Shown: piece by piece, positions 26,627 to 34,895 of the stretch
Layout: each line of letters begins with the position of its first letter
Numbering within the stretch: the stretch's first letter is position 1
From: an uncultured Phascolarctobacterium sp.
GTDB lineage: Bacteria; Bacillota; Negativicutes; Acidaminococcales; Acidaminococcaceae
Length of the DNA: 64,000 bases
Reading direction: 5' to 3'
Assembly (NCBI GenBank): GCA_900551745.1
Contig: URXA01000006.1
Coordinates: forward strand, 4,800-68,799
Position numbers and translations under genes: made by a program
Notes under the pieces: generated by a model
Databases searched by the model: none
Seen by the model: only the letters and a program-made list of their open reading frames with translations
Told to the model about the DNA's origin: nothing

Positions 26627-27718
26627 TTAAATATCCAGTTTTTTTTCATGCAGCCACTTTTCCAGTAACACTGCTATTTCCTGATTATTCATATCCGAAA
26701 ACGGAAAATGCGTGTTGCCTTTTATTCCTATTTCCGGTAAATGAACCACGGCAGCGTCGCCGCCGTGACGGTTGACAGCATCTGCAAATAAGCGCGCCAT
26801 CTGTAAGCGCACGCGCCAATTATCCTTGTTCCATTCCGCTGTAGGCACAGCAGGAATGTTATCACCATAATAGATGACTATTGGTATTTTAGTCAGCTTC
26901 TGAAAATCTTCTAACGCTATTTCCCTTCCCGCTAAAGCTCCGAAAGGACTTGTGGTTTCCAGCGGTTCAGGTACCTCTCCTGCGGGAAAAATAAACCCGC
27001 TGCCCGGTTCATAGGCAACGACCGCACGGATTTCAGGATTTTTTATAGCTGCCAGCCAGCCCGGACCGCCCCCCTGTGAATGGGTAACCAAAATTCCCGG
27101 TCCAGATTTATCAAATACTGCAGCTACAGCAGCACTGATAATATTTTCATCAAATGCACCCGTATTGGGAGTCATTTGTCTGAAAAACTGATTTAACGCT
27201 TCCTGATTTTTTGAAAACTGTACTCCCTCAAAAAAATCGGGCCAGTTCCCCAACCTGAAATTGCTGAACCATAACTGGTCATAGGTGGCGGCACTGATAT
27301 TTTCTGCCGCCGTTGACTGCCCCGCTCTACCGCGGCGAGGCTGATCAATAAGATAGGTGCTGTAGCCTTTGCCTAAAAAAATATTTTGAAACCCATCTCT
27401 GCCATCAGGGGTAGTTTCCCAGGTTTTAGCCGATTGCCCGGCACCATGCAGAAAAACTAACGGATATTTATGAGCTTTAGCCGGCTTTTGATAAAAAACA
27501 TATGCGTGATCTCCGTGCAGCGACTGGCCGGACTGATCGCTCGGAACCCTGTAATTAAAACTTCCGTCAGATCTTACTACCGTGCCGCCGGCGGCAAAAC
27601 TGCCCTGCTCGGCTATTAAAACTGGTTTTTCAAAGGCCTGAACTGATGTTGCTGCGGCAAACGTCAATACCATCAGCGCTAAAACTTTAGCCGCTTTTGC
27701 TTTAAGCACCACTCTCAC
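26627..27718 (-). CDS. exported alpha/beta hydrolase
   Basis: Serine hydrolase-fold protein of up to 363 residues with a signal peptide (KAKAAKVLALMVLTFAAATSVQA, described by positions 6-28), so periplasmic. Seen: oxyanion region PLVFLHGAGQSAKTWE, nucleophile elbow THSQGGGPGW, DQPRRGRAGQS, and late His in KGNTHFPFSD. It resembles secreted esterases of unknown substrate. The start is uncertain: GTG codons at 27718, 27712 and 27709 are possible behind GAGGTGA; the SDR stop is 1 base upstream, so the pair is coupled. Last gene of the MerR-type operon. Confidence 0.87.
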   Translation of the reverse strand: MRVVLKAKAAKVLALMVLTFAAATSVQAFEKPVLIAEQGSFAAGGTVVRSDGSFNYRVPSDQSGQSLHGDHAYVFYQKPAKAHKYPLVFLHGAGQSAKTWETTPDGRDGFQNIFLGKGYSTYLIDQPRRGRAGQSTAAENISAATYDQLWFSNFRLGNWPDFFEGVQFSKNQEALNQFFRQMTPNTGAFDENIISAAVAAVFDKSGPGILVTHSQGGGPGWLAAIKNPEIRAVVAYEPGSGFIFPAGEVPEPLETTSPFGALAGREIALEDFQKLTKIPIVIYYGDNIPAVPTAEWNKDNWRVRLQMARLFADAVNRHGGDAAVVHLPEIGIKGNTHFPFSDMNNQEIAVLLEKWLHEKKLDI

Positions 27719-27719
27719 C

Positions 27720-28550
27720 TCACTTATCTAGTTTTAACGGTCCATAGAAATAAGCTGCTGTTGCGCCGCCATCAATCAAAAAATCTGCACCGGTGATAAA
27801 TGCTCCCTGCTGGCTCAGCAGCAATTCGGCTACGTTGGCAACTTCATCCGCCGTCCCGGGGCGGCCTGCCGGGCATTTTGCAAACATATTTTTATAAAAC
27901 TCTCCTCTGGGGCCGTTAAATTCATCAAGCGCAAGCGGCGTTACGATAATGCCGGGCGAGATAGAGTTTATACGAGCACCTTTTACGCCCCATTTGATAG
28001 CTTCTGCCATTACGCGTTTTACATTACAGCGTTTAGCCATTTGATACGCATGCAGTGTGTCTTTGATATTGGCCGGCTTTAATACTTCCAGCTGCAGCAG
28101 TTCTTCTGCCGGTGTAACAGCAAGCTGTTCGTCTGTTTCCGCACCTAATGCAGCCATTCTGTGCCCAGACTGGCTGGATATCGTAACACCAGTACCACCG
28201 GCTTTGATCACTTTTCCTACTTCTTCCAACAAAACTGCTGTACCGTATAGATCCACTTTTAAAATAGTTTCGACAGAGGCCTGACTGGGTGAAACCCCGG
28301 CAGCATTGATAAGCATTGCGATCTCACCATATTTCTGCGCTGCAGCTATCATATTTAAAATTGATTTGCGCGAGGAAATATCCGCTTCTACCGCTACAGC
28401 GTCGAATCCGGCCTCAGTCATTATTTTAGTTACGGTTTGGGCGTTGTTTATATTTTTATCACTAACTACAATTTTTTTACCATGACCCATTCTTCTGGCG
28501 ATCGCCAGGCCAATTTGTCCGGCACCAGTTAAAAGTATTACGTCCTGCAT
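27720..28550 (-). CDS. SDR-family NAD(P)-dependent oxidoreductase
   Basis: Short-chain dehydrogenase/reductase of 276 residues, cytoplasmic. Seen: the cofactor motif TGAGQIG (residues 8-14), NAAG at the end of beta4, catalytic Ser region TISSQSGH, catalytic YQMAK, and the C-terminal SPGIIVTPL plus GADFLIDGG. The acidic residue after beta2 (VSDKN) favours NAD over NADP. A TTG at 28556 is in frame, but ATG 28550 has AAGGAG at proper distance. It is the only cytoplasmic enzyme in this operon. Substrate probably a carbonyl compound, inferred from context. Confidence 0.92.
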   Translation of the reverse strand: MQDVILLTGAGQIGLAIARRMGHGKKIVVSDKNINNAQTVTKIMTEAGFDAVAVEADISSRKSILNMIAAAQKYGEIAMLINAAGVSPSQASVETILKVDLYGTAVLLEEVGKVIKAGGTGVTISSQSGHRMAALGAETDEQLAVTPAEELLQLEVLKPANIKDTLHAYQMAKRCNVKRVMAEAIKWGVKGARINSISPGIIVTPLALDEFNGPRGEFYKNMFAKCPAGRPGTADEVANVAELLLSQQGAFITGADFLIDGGATAAYFYGPLKLDK

Positions 28551-28611
28551 ATACAAAAACTCCTTTCTTCAACATGCTGATACAATTTATTTTACTGCTG
28601 AATGCTGCTGG

Positions 28612-29676
28612 TTACAGATGTGCGCCGTAAAAATCCTGTAATTTGGCAACAAACTGATTTACATACTGCGGCTGATAATAAGTTTGGATATGGGTCGCTC
28701 CGTCTACTAAAAACAGTTCTTTGTCCTGGGTGCCGGTTGCTTTTTGGAAGGCTTCCTGCGACATATACAGCGAATCTGCTTTGCTGCCGGCCATCAGCAG
28801 CAGCGGCTGGTCAATCAGATCGATATTATCGGTCGCATCCCACGACATCAGTTCCATTAAACTGCTGGTTGTATAAGCAAAGGTAGAATTTGGATGTCTG
28901 TGAGTTTTGCCATAATACATCATCCCTTCACGATAAAGGTCATTAGTTATTTTATTGATGCTTTCTTCCGTCAGCGCGTCAAAATCAACCGTGCCTGAAT
29001 AAGCAATTTTACCGGTGGCTATTTCTTCTGCCCGCGCGTCAGAAGCCTGCTGCAGACGTTCCTGAATTGTATCCAGCTGGCTGTTCATATAGCCGTTCCT
29101 TCTTACCTGTCCGGAATTGAACATACTTAAGGTCGCGACTGCTTTAAAACGTTTGTCTGATTTGGCCGCATTCAAAGTATAACCGCCTCCGCCGCAGATA
29201 CCCAAAACTCCCAGACGGTCCTTATCTACCCCGGCATATGCGGAGATAAAATCTGCCATACCATGAATATCCTCTGTCCGAAAATAGGGTTTATCTGTAT
29301 TACGGGGCGTGCCGCCACTTGCTCCCTGATAGGCGGCATCGGCAGTGATCGTAACGTAACCGAGCTCGGCTAAACGCTGAGCGTAAAGCCCCGCTACCTG
29401 TTCCTTTACCCCGCCATTGGGATGCACTACTACTATCGCGGCATATTTTTTATCGCTGCTGTAATCTGCCGGAGTATACACATTAGCGGCAATTTTTAAA
29501 CCGTGCAGCTTATACTTTACCGGATGAATATTTACCTGTCCGGCCACGTTTTTAGTTATCGCGCCCTGATAGACCAAACCGTATCTATTGCTTTCTTCTG
29601 CAGAAGCTGCCCCGCTGAAGCCAATACCTAATGCCAATACCAAACCCGATAATAGTAATTTTTTAGTAAATCTCAT
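28612..29676 (-). CDS. exported alpha/beta hydrolase, dienelactone-hydrolase-like
   Basis: 354-residue protein with a clear signal peptide (RFTKKLLLSGLVLALGIGF, cleavage near ASA-EE). Seen: VVVHPNGGVKEQ, TADAAYQGASGG, then GICGGGGYT, where Cys replaces Ser in the nucleophile elbow as in dienelactone hydrolases, an Asp in LLLMAGSKAD and the catalytic His in DGATHIQTY. It resembles YcjY-like hydrolases. Second exported hydrolase of the operon. Substrate unknown. Confidence 0.88.
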   Translation of the reverse strand: MRFTKKLLLSGLVLALGIGFSGAASAEESNRYGLVYQGAITKNVAGQVNIHPVKYKLHGLKIAANVYTPADYSSDKKYAAIVVVHPNGGVKEQVAGLYAQRLAELGYVTITADAAYQGASGGTPRNTDKPYFRTEDIHGMADFISAYAGVDKDRLGVLGICGGGGYTLNAAKSDKRFKAVATLSMFNSGQVRRNGYMNSQLDTIQERLQQASDARAEEIATGKIAYSGTVDFDALTEESINKITNDLYREGMMYYGKTHRHPNSTFAYTTSSLMELMSWDATDNIDLIDQPLLLMAGSKADSLYMSQEAFQKATGTQDKELFLVDGATHIQTYYQPQYVNQFVAKLQDFYGAHL

Positions 29677-29697
29677 AATAACCCATTCCTTCTTTCT

Positions 29698-30408
29698 TTA
29701 TTTTTGCAGTAATAAACTGTCCAAAACCCGCTGTGCGTTACTGCCTGCTGCAGGGCCTGCTTTTTTACCGAGCAGCCTTACTGTTTCCTGCAGCTGCTCT
29801 GCGCTTATGCCAGTATTCATACTGACGCGCATATGCGAAGTCAGCTGGGCATTGACATTGCCGATACCTGCCAGCGCGCCGACTGTTGCCAGTTCTCTTT
29901 CCTGGCGGTTCAAAATATCACGTTCAAAAATATCGCCAAATAGATGTTCTTTCAGAAAGACGCCGATCACCGGCGCAAAATCATAGGTTCTGCCTGCCAC
30001 CGGGCGGCCTACCAATTCGGTTTGAGTTTTTTCACCAATAGCATAGCGGTCACGTTTAGGATCGACCGGTGTTGCGTCACGGCCGATTTCATCAACGATG
30101 CCGGCAGCCTTACGTTCATCTAAAACGGCGATCAAGGTATTGATGCCGTTCAAACTGCGCGGAAAACCGCAATAGGCATACATTTGTACTAAAACCTCTT
30201 TCACTTCATTGACCGTCATTCCATTATCCAGAGCCTCATTAAGCGCTGTTTTTAGATTAGGCAGGTCGCCCTGGGCGGTAAAGGCGGCTACAGTAACGAT
30301 ACTGGCCTGCTTAGCAGTCAGCGCTTCCGAAGCGGACGCTTCACTATTGCCGTTAAAACCTGCTATGCACACTGCCAAAGTCAATAACAATAAACTTTTT
30401 TTTAACAT
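29698..30408 (-). CDS. exported carboxymuconolactone decarboxylase (CMD/AhpD-like) family protein
   Basis: 236 residues with an N-terminal signal peptide (MLKKSLLLLTLAVCIAGFNG). Two CMD-type helical repeats are visible: LTAKQASIVTVAAFTAQGDLPNLKTAL...VQMYAYCGFPRSLNGI and the second ILNRQERELATVGALAGIGNVNAQLTSHMRVSMNTGIS. No CxxC pair of AhpD is present, so peroxidase-linked thiol chemistry is not supported. The start region (GAGGTGAGGAAATG then TTAAAAA) closely resembles the start of the upstream cupin gene. Such proteins are often encoded with cupins under MerR regulators. Enzymatic role unknown. Confidence 0.9.
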   Translation of the reverse strand: MLKKSLLLLTLAVCIAGFNGNSEASASEALTAKQASIVTVAAFTAQGDLPNLKTALNEALDNGMTVNEVKEVLVQMYAYCGFPRSLNGINTLIAVLDERKAAGIVDEIGRDATPVDPKRDRYAIGEKTQTELVGRPVAGRTYDFAPVIGVFLKEHLFGDIFERDILNRQERELATVGALAGIGNVNAQLTSHMRVSMNTGISAEQLQETVRLLGKKAGPAAGSNAQRVLDSLLLQK

Positions 30409-30422
30409 TTCCTCACCTCTTT

Positions 30423-30904
30423 TTATTTAGGATACTGTCTGTCAGTTACCGGTTCCAGCCAGGTCACTCCTTTGTCACTGACTTCAGATACCGCAATATG
30501 CGACATCGATGTATTGGAAGAAGCCCCGTGCCAATGTTTGACGCCCGGCGGACACCAGACAACGTCGCCCGGGTACAGGACAACTATTTCCCTGCCCCAT
30601 TCCTGCGTATAGCCAAAACCTTCTGTAACGATCAGCGACTGACCTGTAGAATGAATATGCCAGTTAGTTCTTGCGCCGGGCGTAAAGCTTACTACCGCAG
30701 CGTAAGTTTTTGAAGGGCTGTTGGCACTGAGCAGACTGGTAACCCAGGCTGTACCTGTAAAATTTTTAGGGTTCGCCTGTACCGTCGCATTACTACCGGC
30801 TTTCGTAACTGTCTGCAGCCCAGCGGTTTCCGCAGCGGCGACACTGCACAGCAGCAGCATCCCGGCAGCCGCTGCCATGATTTTTTAGTTTTGCTTTTTA
30901 ACAT
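30423..30904 (-). pseudogene. exported cupin-domain protein with an apparent 1-base frameshift in the signal peptide
   Basis: The cupin frame starts at an ATG at 30878 (MAAAAGMLLLCSVAAAE) without a good ribosome-binding site. The only well-placed start is ATG 30904, behind GAGGTGAAGAA, which encodes MLKSKTKK and then runs into another frame at an A6 tract (30881-30886). One extra A would give MLKSKTKKIMAAAAGMLLLC, a textbook signal peptide fused to the cupin. The cupin is otherwise intact: WHIHSTGQSLIV and PGDVVWCPPGVKHWHGAS supply the metal-binding His/Glu positions. So this is a sequencing error, a real mutation or a slippage switch. First gene of the MerR-type operon. Confidence 0.75.
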
Positions 30905-30976
30905 TTCTTCACCTCTTTTTATTTTTGTCTAAATTTGATAAAGCAATTTACTTTTTTGTTTTCATTTGTTATAATC

Positions 30977-31007
30977 AGCATAAATCCTCGAGCTAGCTCG
31001 AGGTCAA
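30977..31007 (-). promoter_or_regulatory. MerR-type promoter with 18-bp palindromic operator
   Basis: On the minus strand TTGACC (31002-31007) and TATGCT (30977-30982) are separated by 19 bases, the overlong spacer typical of MerR-activated promoters. The spacer contains a perfect 18-bp palindrome, CCTCGAGCTAGCTCGAGG (30986-31003). It drives the cupin-to-hydrolase operon and is divergent from the merR gene. Confidence 0.85.
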
Positions 31008-31088
31008 GGGTATTGTTTGTGAACTATTTGTAAAATAAAACTCTGTTGGCTTGTTTGCTTTAGCACGGCTCTTTTAAGGAGGTAAATC

Positions 31089-31517
31089 ATGAATTATACT
31101 ATCGGCGAATTATCCAAAATAATGAATGTTTCTATCCATACCCTGCGTTATTATGATAATGAAGGACTGCTTCCCTTCGTACAGCGCAAGCCGAACGGCC
31201 AGCGCATCTTTACCCATCGCGATTTGATTTTTCTTAATACCATCGAATGTTTAAAATCTACCGGTATGCCTTTGAAGGAAATAAAACAATATATCGAATG
31301 GTGTGTCGAAGGTATGCCGACGGTACCGCAGCGTTATGAATTATTTTTAGAGCGCAAAGCTATCGTAGAAGAACAAATAGCACAAATGCAGAAAATACTT
31401 GCAACAATAAATTACAAATGCGATTTTTATAAAAAAGCGATCGAAACAGGTAAGGTCGATATTTGCGAATCGGAGCGTCAGCTGTTAGCACAGAAGATTT
31501 TAGACGGAACGCTTTGA
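31089..31517 (+). CDS. MerR-family regulator, NmlR/AdhR-like
   Basis: 142-residue transcription factor. Seen: winged helix YTIGELSKIMNVSIHTLRYYDNEGLLPF (residues 3-30 region), RxFTHRDLIFLNTIECL, then a long dimerisation coiled coil (about 78-115). A single cysteine at position 54 (TIECLKSTGMPL) matches the sensing cysteine position of the NmlR/AdhR group that responds to aldehydes and other electrophiles; it lacks the metal-binding cysteine set of true MerR. GGAGG stands 8 bases before the ATG. Divergent from the operon whose promoter carries a matching operator. Confidence 0.9.
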   Translation: MNYTIGELSKIMNVSIHTLRYYDNEGLLPFVQRKPNGQRIFTHRDLIFLNTIECLKSTGMPLKEIKQYIEWCVEGMPTVPQRYELFLERKAIVEEQIAQMQKILATINYKCDFYKKAIETGKVDICESERQLLAQKILDGTL

Positions 31518-31594
31518 GCGTCTTACTTCCTGCTGCCCGTTCTCGCTCTGTTTCATAGTAAGCATGTTTTTAGATAACGTTATAAATCCAGGCA

Positions 31595-31630
31595 TAAAAA
31601 AACAGACATTCATTCTGAATGTCTGTTTTT
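31595..31630. terminator. bidirectional intrinsic terminator
   Basis: A perfect 12-bp stem (31601-31612 with 31616-31627, loop TTC) with A and T tracts on each side, between convergent merR and the ParB-like gene. Confidence 0.9.
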
Positions 31631-31659
31631 CGTTAAATATTGAAACACCAAACTGCTAT

Positions 31660-32211
31660 TTATTTCTCAACTTCTTCCCACTCATCCTGCAGATCATTTT
31701 CAATCGCTTTCCAGGCTCTGCCGAACTCTACTTCTTTAAAGAGAGCTGTCAGCCCGGTAATTTGCTTCAACCGCAATATTTCATCTTTGTCCATGCCCAG
31801 ATGCTTGGATATCCAGGCATCCGAACGTCCCAGCTCATGCAGCTCGCTGATGATATTGCTCATGAGGTCGACATCATGGGAACCCCTGGCCCGGTTATGC
31901 CTGATCGTACTCGCCATCCGGCAGTCGATGGGCTTATCGATGACCGATACCGGCAGCTTGCCGCCTTCCCGTTCGTAAATATCCTGATAGTCCAGCATAA
32001 TGCGGTAACGGTGAAAACCGTCGACGATTATATACAGATCTTTTTCGTTGTCATAATAGCAAACGATGGGCATAGTGTAACCGTCTTCCTTGATGCTGTC
32101 ATACAGCAGCTTCAGTTCCGGCGGCGCCACAGAGTTCGGATTATAGGTATTAGGCTCGATTTTTTCGATCGGTACAGAAATTATGTTGTAAACAGGACTG
32201 CTGAATTTCAT
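31660..32211 (-). CDS. IbrB-like ParB/sulfiredoxin-fold protein
   Basis: 183-residue protein with an N-terminal ParB-N/Srx-type domain. Seen: SVPIEKIEPNTYNPN, LKLLYDSIKEDGYTMPIV and the active-site motif VDGFHRYR (residues 63-70; DGFHR in place of the GERR of chromosomal ParB), then RHNRARGSHDVDLMSNIISEL and a helix-turn-helix-like region. It lacks the full HTH and dimer domains of a partition ParB. Its ATG overlaps the stop of the PAPS-reductase-like gene by 4 bases. The pairing matches IbrA/IbrB, described in E. coli as regulators of prophage-borne genes. Molecular function unknown. Confidence 0.85.
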   Translation of the reverse strand: MKFSSPVYNIISVPIEKIEPNTYNPNSVAPPELKLLYDSIKEDGYTMPIVCYYDNEKDLYIIVDGFHRYRIMLDYQDIYEREGGKLPVSVIDKPIDCRMASTIRHNRARGSHDVDLMSNIISELHELGRSDAWISKHLGMDKDEILRLKQITGLTALFKEVEFGRAWKAIENDLQDEWEEVEK

Positions 32212-33533
32212 TTTTCATCACAAACCTTACTGTATTTTTTCTTCAGAACATCTACCAGTTTCTGCTGCTGACGCGTCAGACCAAAGCCCATAAAGCGGCA
32301 CAGGTGGTCGTTTTTCAGGATGCAGAAGCACATCCGCTTCCAGCTGGGGATATCTTTGGTAGATTTGATGTCATCGGTATGGTCAGGTATTTTGCCGATA
32401 AAAACAATGCGGGAGTTTTTCATGACGGTGTAATTGGAAACGCCGTTGCGCCGGATATTATATCCGTGTTCCTCCAGTTCGCGGATAGTTTCTTCTTCCA
32501 GCCCGCCGCCCACTGTATGCCAGAATTCAATTGAGGTTTTGAATTTTTTGATATAGTTCTGCCTGAGCCTTGACGGCAGTGTTGCCAATAAAAAGCGGGT
32601 ATATGATTCCCAGGTATGCCCTTCCGGCAGTGTGATATTTTTATAACCCATAGCTTTCGTTTTGCCATAAATAGCACCGAAATTAGCGCCCCGTACACGG
32701 CCGATAAGCTTGACCCAGATCTGAGGGTCGATGACCCGATACAGATTGAGGCTGTCTTTAGCATAATCATTGAAGGGCGAAGCAACACGCATTTGATCGG
32801 GCTTAAGCCCTGCCATATAATAAAGGTCGTACAGACGGTTATAATCATATTGAAACGTATAATTGGCGTGCCAGACATCGCTGGTATTCCAGTCATATAT
32901 AGGCGAAGCCACCCAGACATTTTTGAACTGGTTGCTGATCCAGCAGGTTTCTTTGTAACCGTATTTTCGGTTCAAAAAACCGCTGTAACGCTGCAGCGAT
33001 TCATCAGCGCGAATACCCAGCAAGCACACTGTTTTCTTATCGCCGTGCGCAATACGGTACCACCTGCCAAACTGTTTGGCCAGATCTTCCTGATGCATAC
33101 GGTAACGATATGTCGTCATCGGGTTATTTTTGATGTTGATCACATATTTATGCTGAGGCATCGGCCTGACCCAGGCATCTTCTTTGGTATTATCCCAGGG
33201 ATACCAGTACATTTCGTAGCAGCTGAGTGCCGTCCTTGTCGCCATCGGCAGGCAGACCCAATAGGGCTCCACATCGTTTTCGATCCTGGCAAAGGTCCTC
33301 TCGACGTATTCTGTGGTAGCACTGTACTGCGCTTCAAAATCCTGATGAAAAACGCCGATGCGTTTCTCAGGATAATACTCCTTTTGAAAGTCAAGCACCA
33401 GATTGAGCAGCAGGCCGCTGTCTTTTCCCCCGGAAAAGGATACAAAGATATTGTCAAATTCCTCAAACAGGAACTTTAACCGACGCTGCAGCGCTTCATA
33501 TACATTTTCGTTTAAATATTTCCTTTTCATCAT
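32208..33533 (-). CDS. IbrA-like PAPS-reductase-family protein (DUF3440)
   Basis: 441-residue PP-loop protein. Seen: VSFSGGKDSG (residues 31-40) binding ATP, RIGVFHQDFEAQYSATTEYV, LGIRADESLQRYSGF, and SPIYDWNTSDVWHANY, all typical of PAPS reductase/sulfurtransferase-like enzymes; the C-terminal third corresponds to DUF3440. The catalytic ECGLH motif of true PAPS reductase is absent, so sulfate assimilation is unlikely. First ATG (33533) has AAGGA seven bases upstream; 33530 is also possible. Coupled to the ParB-like gene. No phage or transposon genes flank the pair. Confidence 0.87.
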   Translation of the reverse strand: MMKRKYLNENVYEALQRRLKFLFEEFDNIFVSFSGGKDSGLLLNLVLDFQKEYYPEKRIGVFHQDFEAQYSATTEYVERTFARIENDVEPYWVCLPMATRTALSCYEMYWYPWDNTKEDAWVRPMPQHKYVINIKNNPMTTYRYRMHQEDLAKQFGRWYRIAHGDKKTVCLLGIRADESLQRYSGFLNRKYGYKETCWISNQFKNVWVASPIYDWNTSDVWHANYTFQYDYNRLYDLYYMAGLKPDQMRVASPFNDYAKDSLNLYRVIDPQIWVKLIGRVRGANFGAIYGKTKAMGYKNITLPEGHTWESYTRFLLATLPSRLRQNYIKKFKTSIEFWHTVGGGLEEETIRELEEHGYNIRRNGVSNYTVMKNSRIVFIGKIPDHTDDIKSTKDIPSWKRMCFCILKNDHLCRFMGFGLTRQQQKLVDVLKKKYSKVCDEK

Positions 33534-33691
33534 AATTCTATCCTTAAACTTTCAAATATATATTCATTACAATAATAATATATTATATATTATATGCACG
33601 TTCTATTCAACACACCAGAAGCAGTCTTTACCACTAGCTTTAAATATTATGCAAATATTATTTTCAGCAGCGCCTTACTATTCTTAAACGC

Positions 33692-33723
33692 AAAAAACCG
33701 TCTGCCAAAGCAGACGGTTTTTA
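33692..33723. terminator. intrinsic terminator after proC
   Basis: AAACCGTCTGC pairs with GCAGACGGTTT (loop CAAA), with A and T tracts on both sides. It follows the proC stop on the minus strand. Confidence 0.9.
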
Positions 33724-33741
33724 AACTGTTTTTCTTTGTTG

Positions 33742-34533
33742 TCATTCGCCTTCAATGACATCTATCGCTTCGATAACGCTGCCTCTGAAACCGGCTTTCT
33801 CCAAAGCAGCGACGCCTTTGATCGTAGTACCGCCTGGCGAACAGACGGCGTCCTTCATTACACCGGGATGCGTTTCGTTTTCCAGATACAGCTTACCTGT
33901 ACCGCAGATCATTTTAGCCGCCAAACGATAAGCTGCCGCTCTGTCCAAACCATATTTGACGCCGGCATCTGCCAGCGCTTCCAGATACATCGCTGTAAAC
34001 GCCGGTGCACAGCCGCTGACTGTACCTGCCGCCGAAAGCTGGGCAGTATCGACCATTTCCAACAGGGCAATTTTACCAAACAGCTGTGTAAACCGGGCAA
34101 ATTCCTCCGGTGTCAGCGAATGCTGCTTTTCACAAACTATGATCCCCTCTCCCACAGCTACAGGCGTATTGGGAATGGTGCTGAGATGATGTGTATGTGG
34201 TTTGAAAAGCTTTTCATAGGCAGCAAAATCATAACCGGCAGCTATGGAAATAACTGCTTTTCCCTGCAGCAACTCCAATACAGGTTTGGTCACAATTTCG
34301 ATCATATAGGGCTTAACGGCCAATATTACAAAATCGCTGTTGGTTACTACCTCCTGTGCTGTTTCTACTGCCTTGATACCTGTTGCAGCCGTTGTTTTCT
34401 GCAGCTTGGCAAAGCTGCCAGCACAGGCGAAAATCTGTTCTTGCTTAACTGAACCAGCAGCCAGCAGGCCTTTGACCATAGCCTGCGCCATATTACCATA
34501 GCCAATAAACCCTATCTTTAAATTCTCTTCCAT
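33742..34533 (-). CDS. proC: pyrroline-5-carboxylate reductase
   Basis: Last enzyme of proline synthesis, NAD(P)H-dependent. 263 residues. Seen: Rossmann motif IGFIGYGNMAQAMVKGLL, VILAVKPYM, VISIAAGYDF, MPNTP replaced here by TIPNTPVAVGEG, and the C-terminal signature VCSPGGTTIKGVAALE. Monocistronic. The 362-base gap upstream to the next gene (34534-34895) is AT-rich and holds only the promoter of the divergent carboxyltransferase that I can see. Confidence 0.95.
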   Translation of the reverse strand: MEENLKIGFIGYGNMAQAMVKGLLAAGSVKQEQIFACAGSFAKLQKTTAATGIKAVETAQEVVTNSDFVILAVKPYMIEIVTKPVLELLQGKAVISIAAGYDFAAYEKLFKPHTHHLSTIPNTPVAVGEGIIVCEKQHSLTPEEFARFTQLFGKIALLEMVDTAQLSAAGTVSGCAPAFTAMYLEALADAGVKYGLDRAAAYRLAAKMICGTGKLYLENETHPGVMKDAVCSPGGTTIKGVAALEKAGFRGSVIEAIDVIEGE

Positions 34534-34830
34534 GTCTATGACCTGCTTTCCCTGTAATTTTATTTTGCATTTCTTTCTTAATCCTACTGCCTTTTAGTCT
34601 ACCACTCGCTGTTGCTGCCGTCAAACGCCTGTTATAACGGCACTCTCATCTAAAGAATATTGTCAACGGCAGATTTTTACTTATCAATAAACATGGATAT
34701 AAACACCTATTGAAAAAATTTTTTCGGTGCTTTTATAAGAGCAAATTATATTTTATGATGATTGTTATTGTAAATATTCAAAAAGTCTTCTAATTAATAA
34801 CTTTTCCTGTGTATGCAGTATTTTGTATCT

Positions 34831-34858
34831 TTTAATTTCGACAGCACTGTGCTAAAAT
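34831..34858 (+). promoter_or_regulatory. extended -10 promoter of the carboxyltransferase gene
   Basis: TGC-TAAAAT (-10 at 34853-34858, extended by TG) lies about 37 bases before the ATG at 34896; the only -35-like hexamer at a 17-base distance is the weak TTTTAA. AAGGAGG follows ahead of the start codon. Confidence 0.45.
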
Positions 34859-34895
34859 AACAGTAAGGATATTAGTTATTACAAGGAGGTTTATT

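Noticed and set aside
30692..30904. 70-residue frame MLKSKTKKSWQRLPGCCCC as a separate gene
   Set aside because: Only its first eight residues make sense, as the start of the cupin signal peptide; the remainder is the shifted frame of the cupin gene.
31564..32271. 235-residue plus-strand frame opposite the IbrB-like gene
   Set aside because: Antisense shadow: the minus-strand frame has clear ParB-N motifs and proper coupling to its neighbour.
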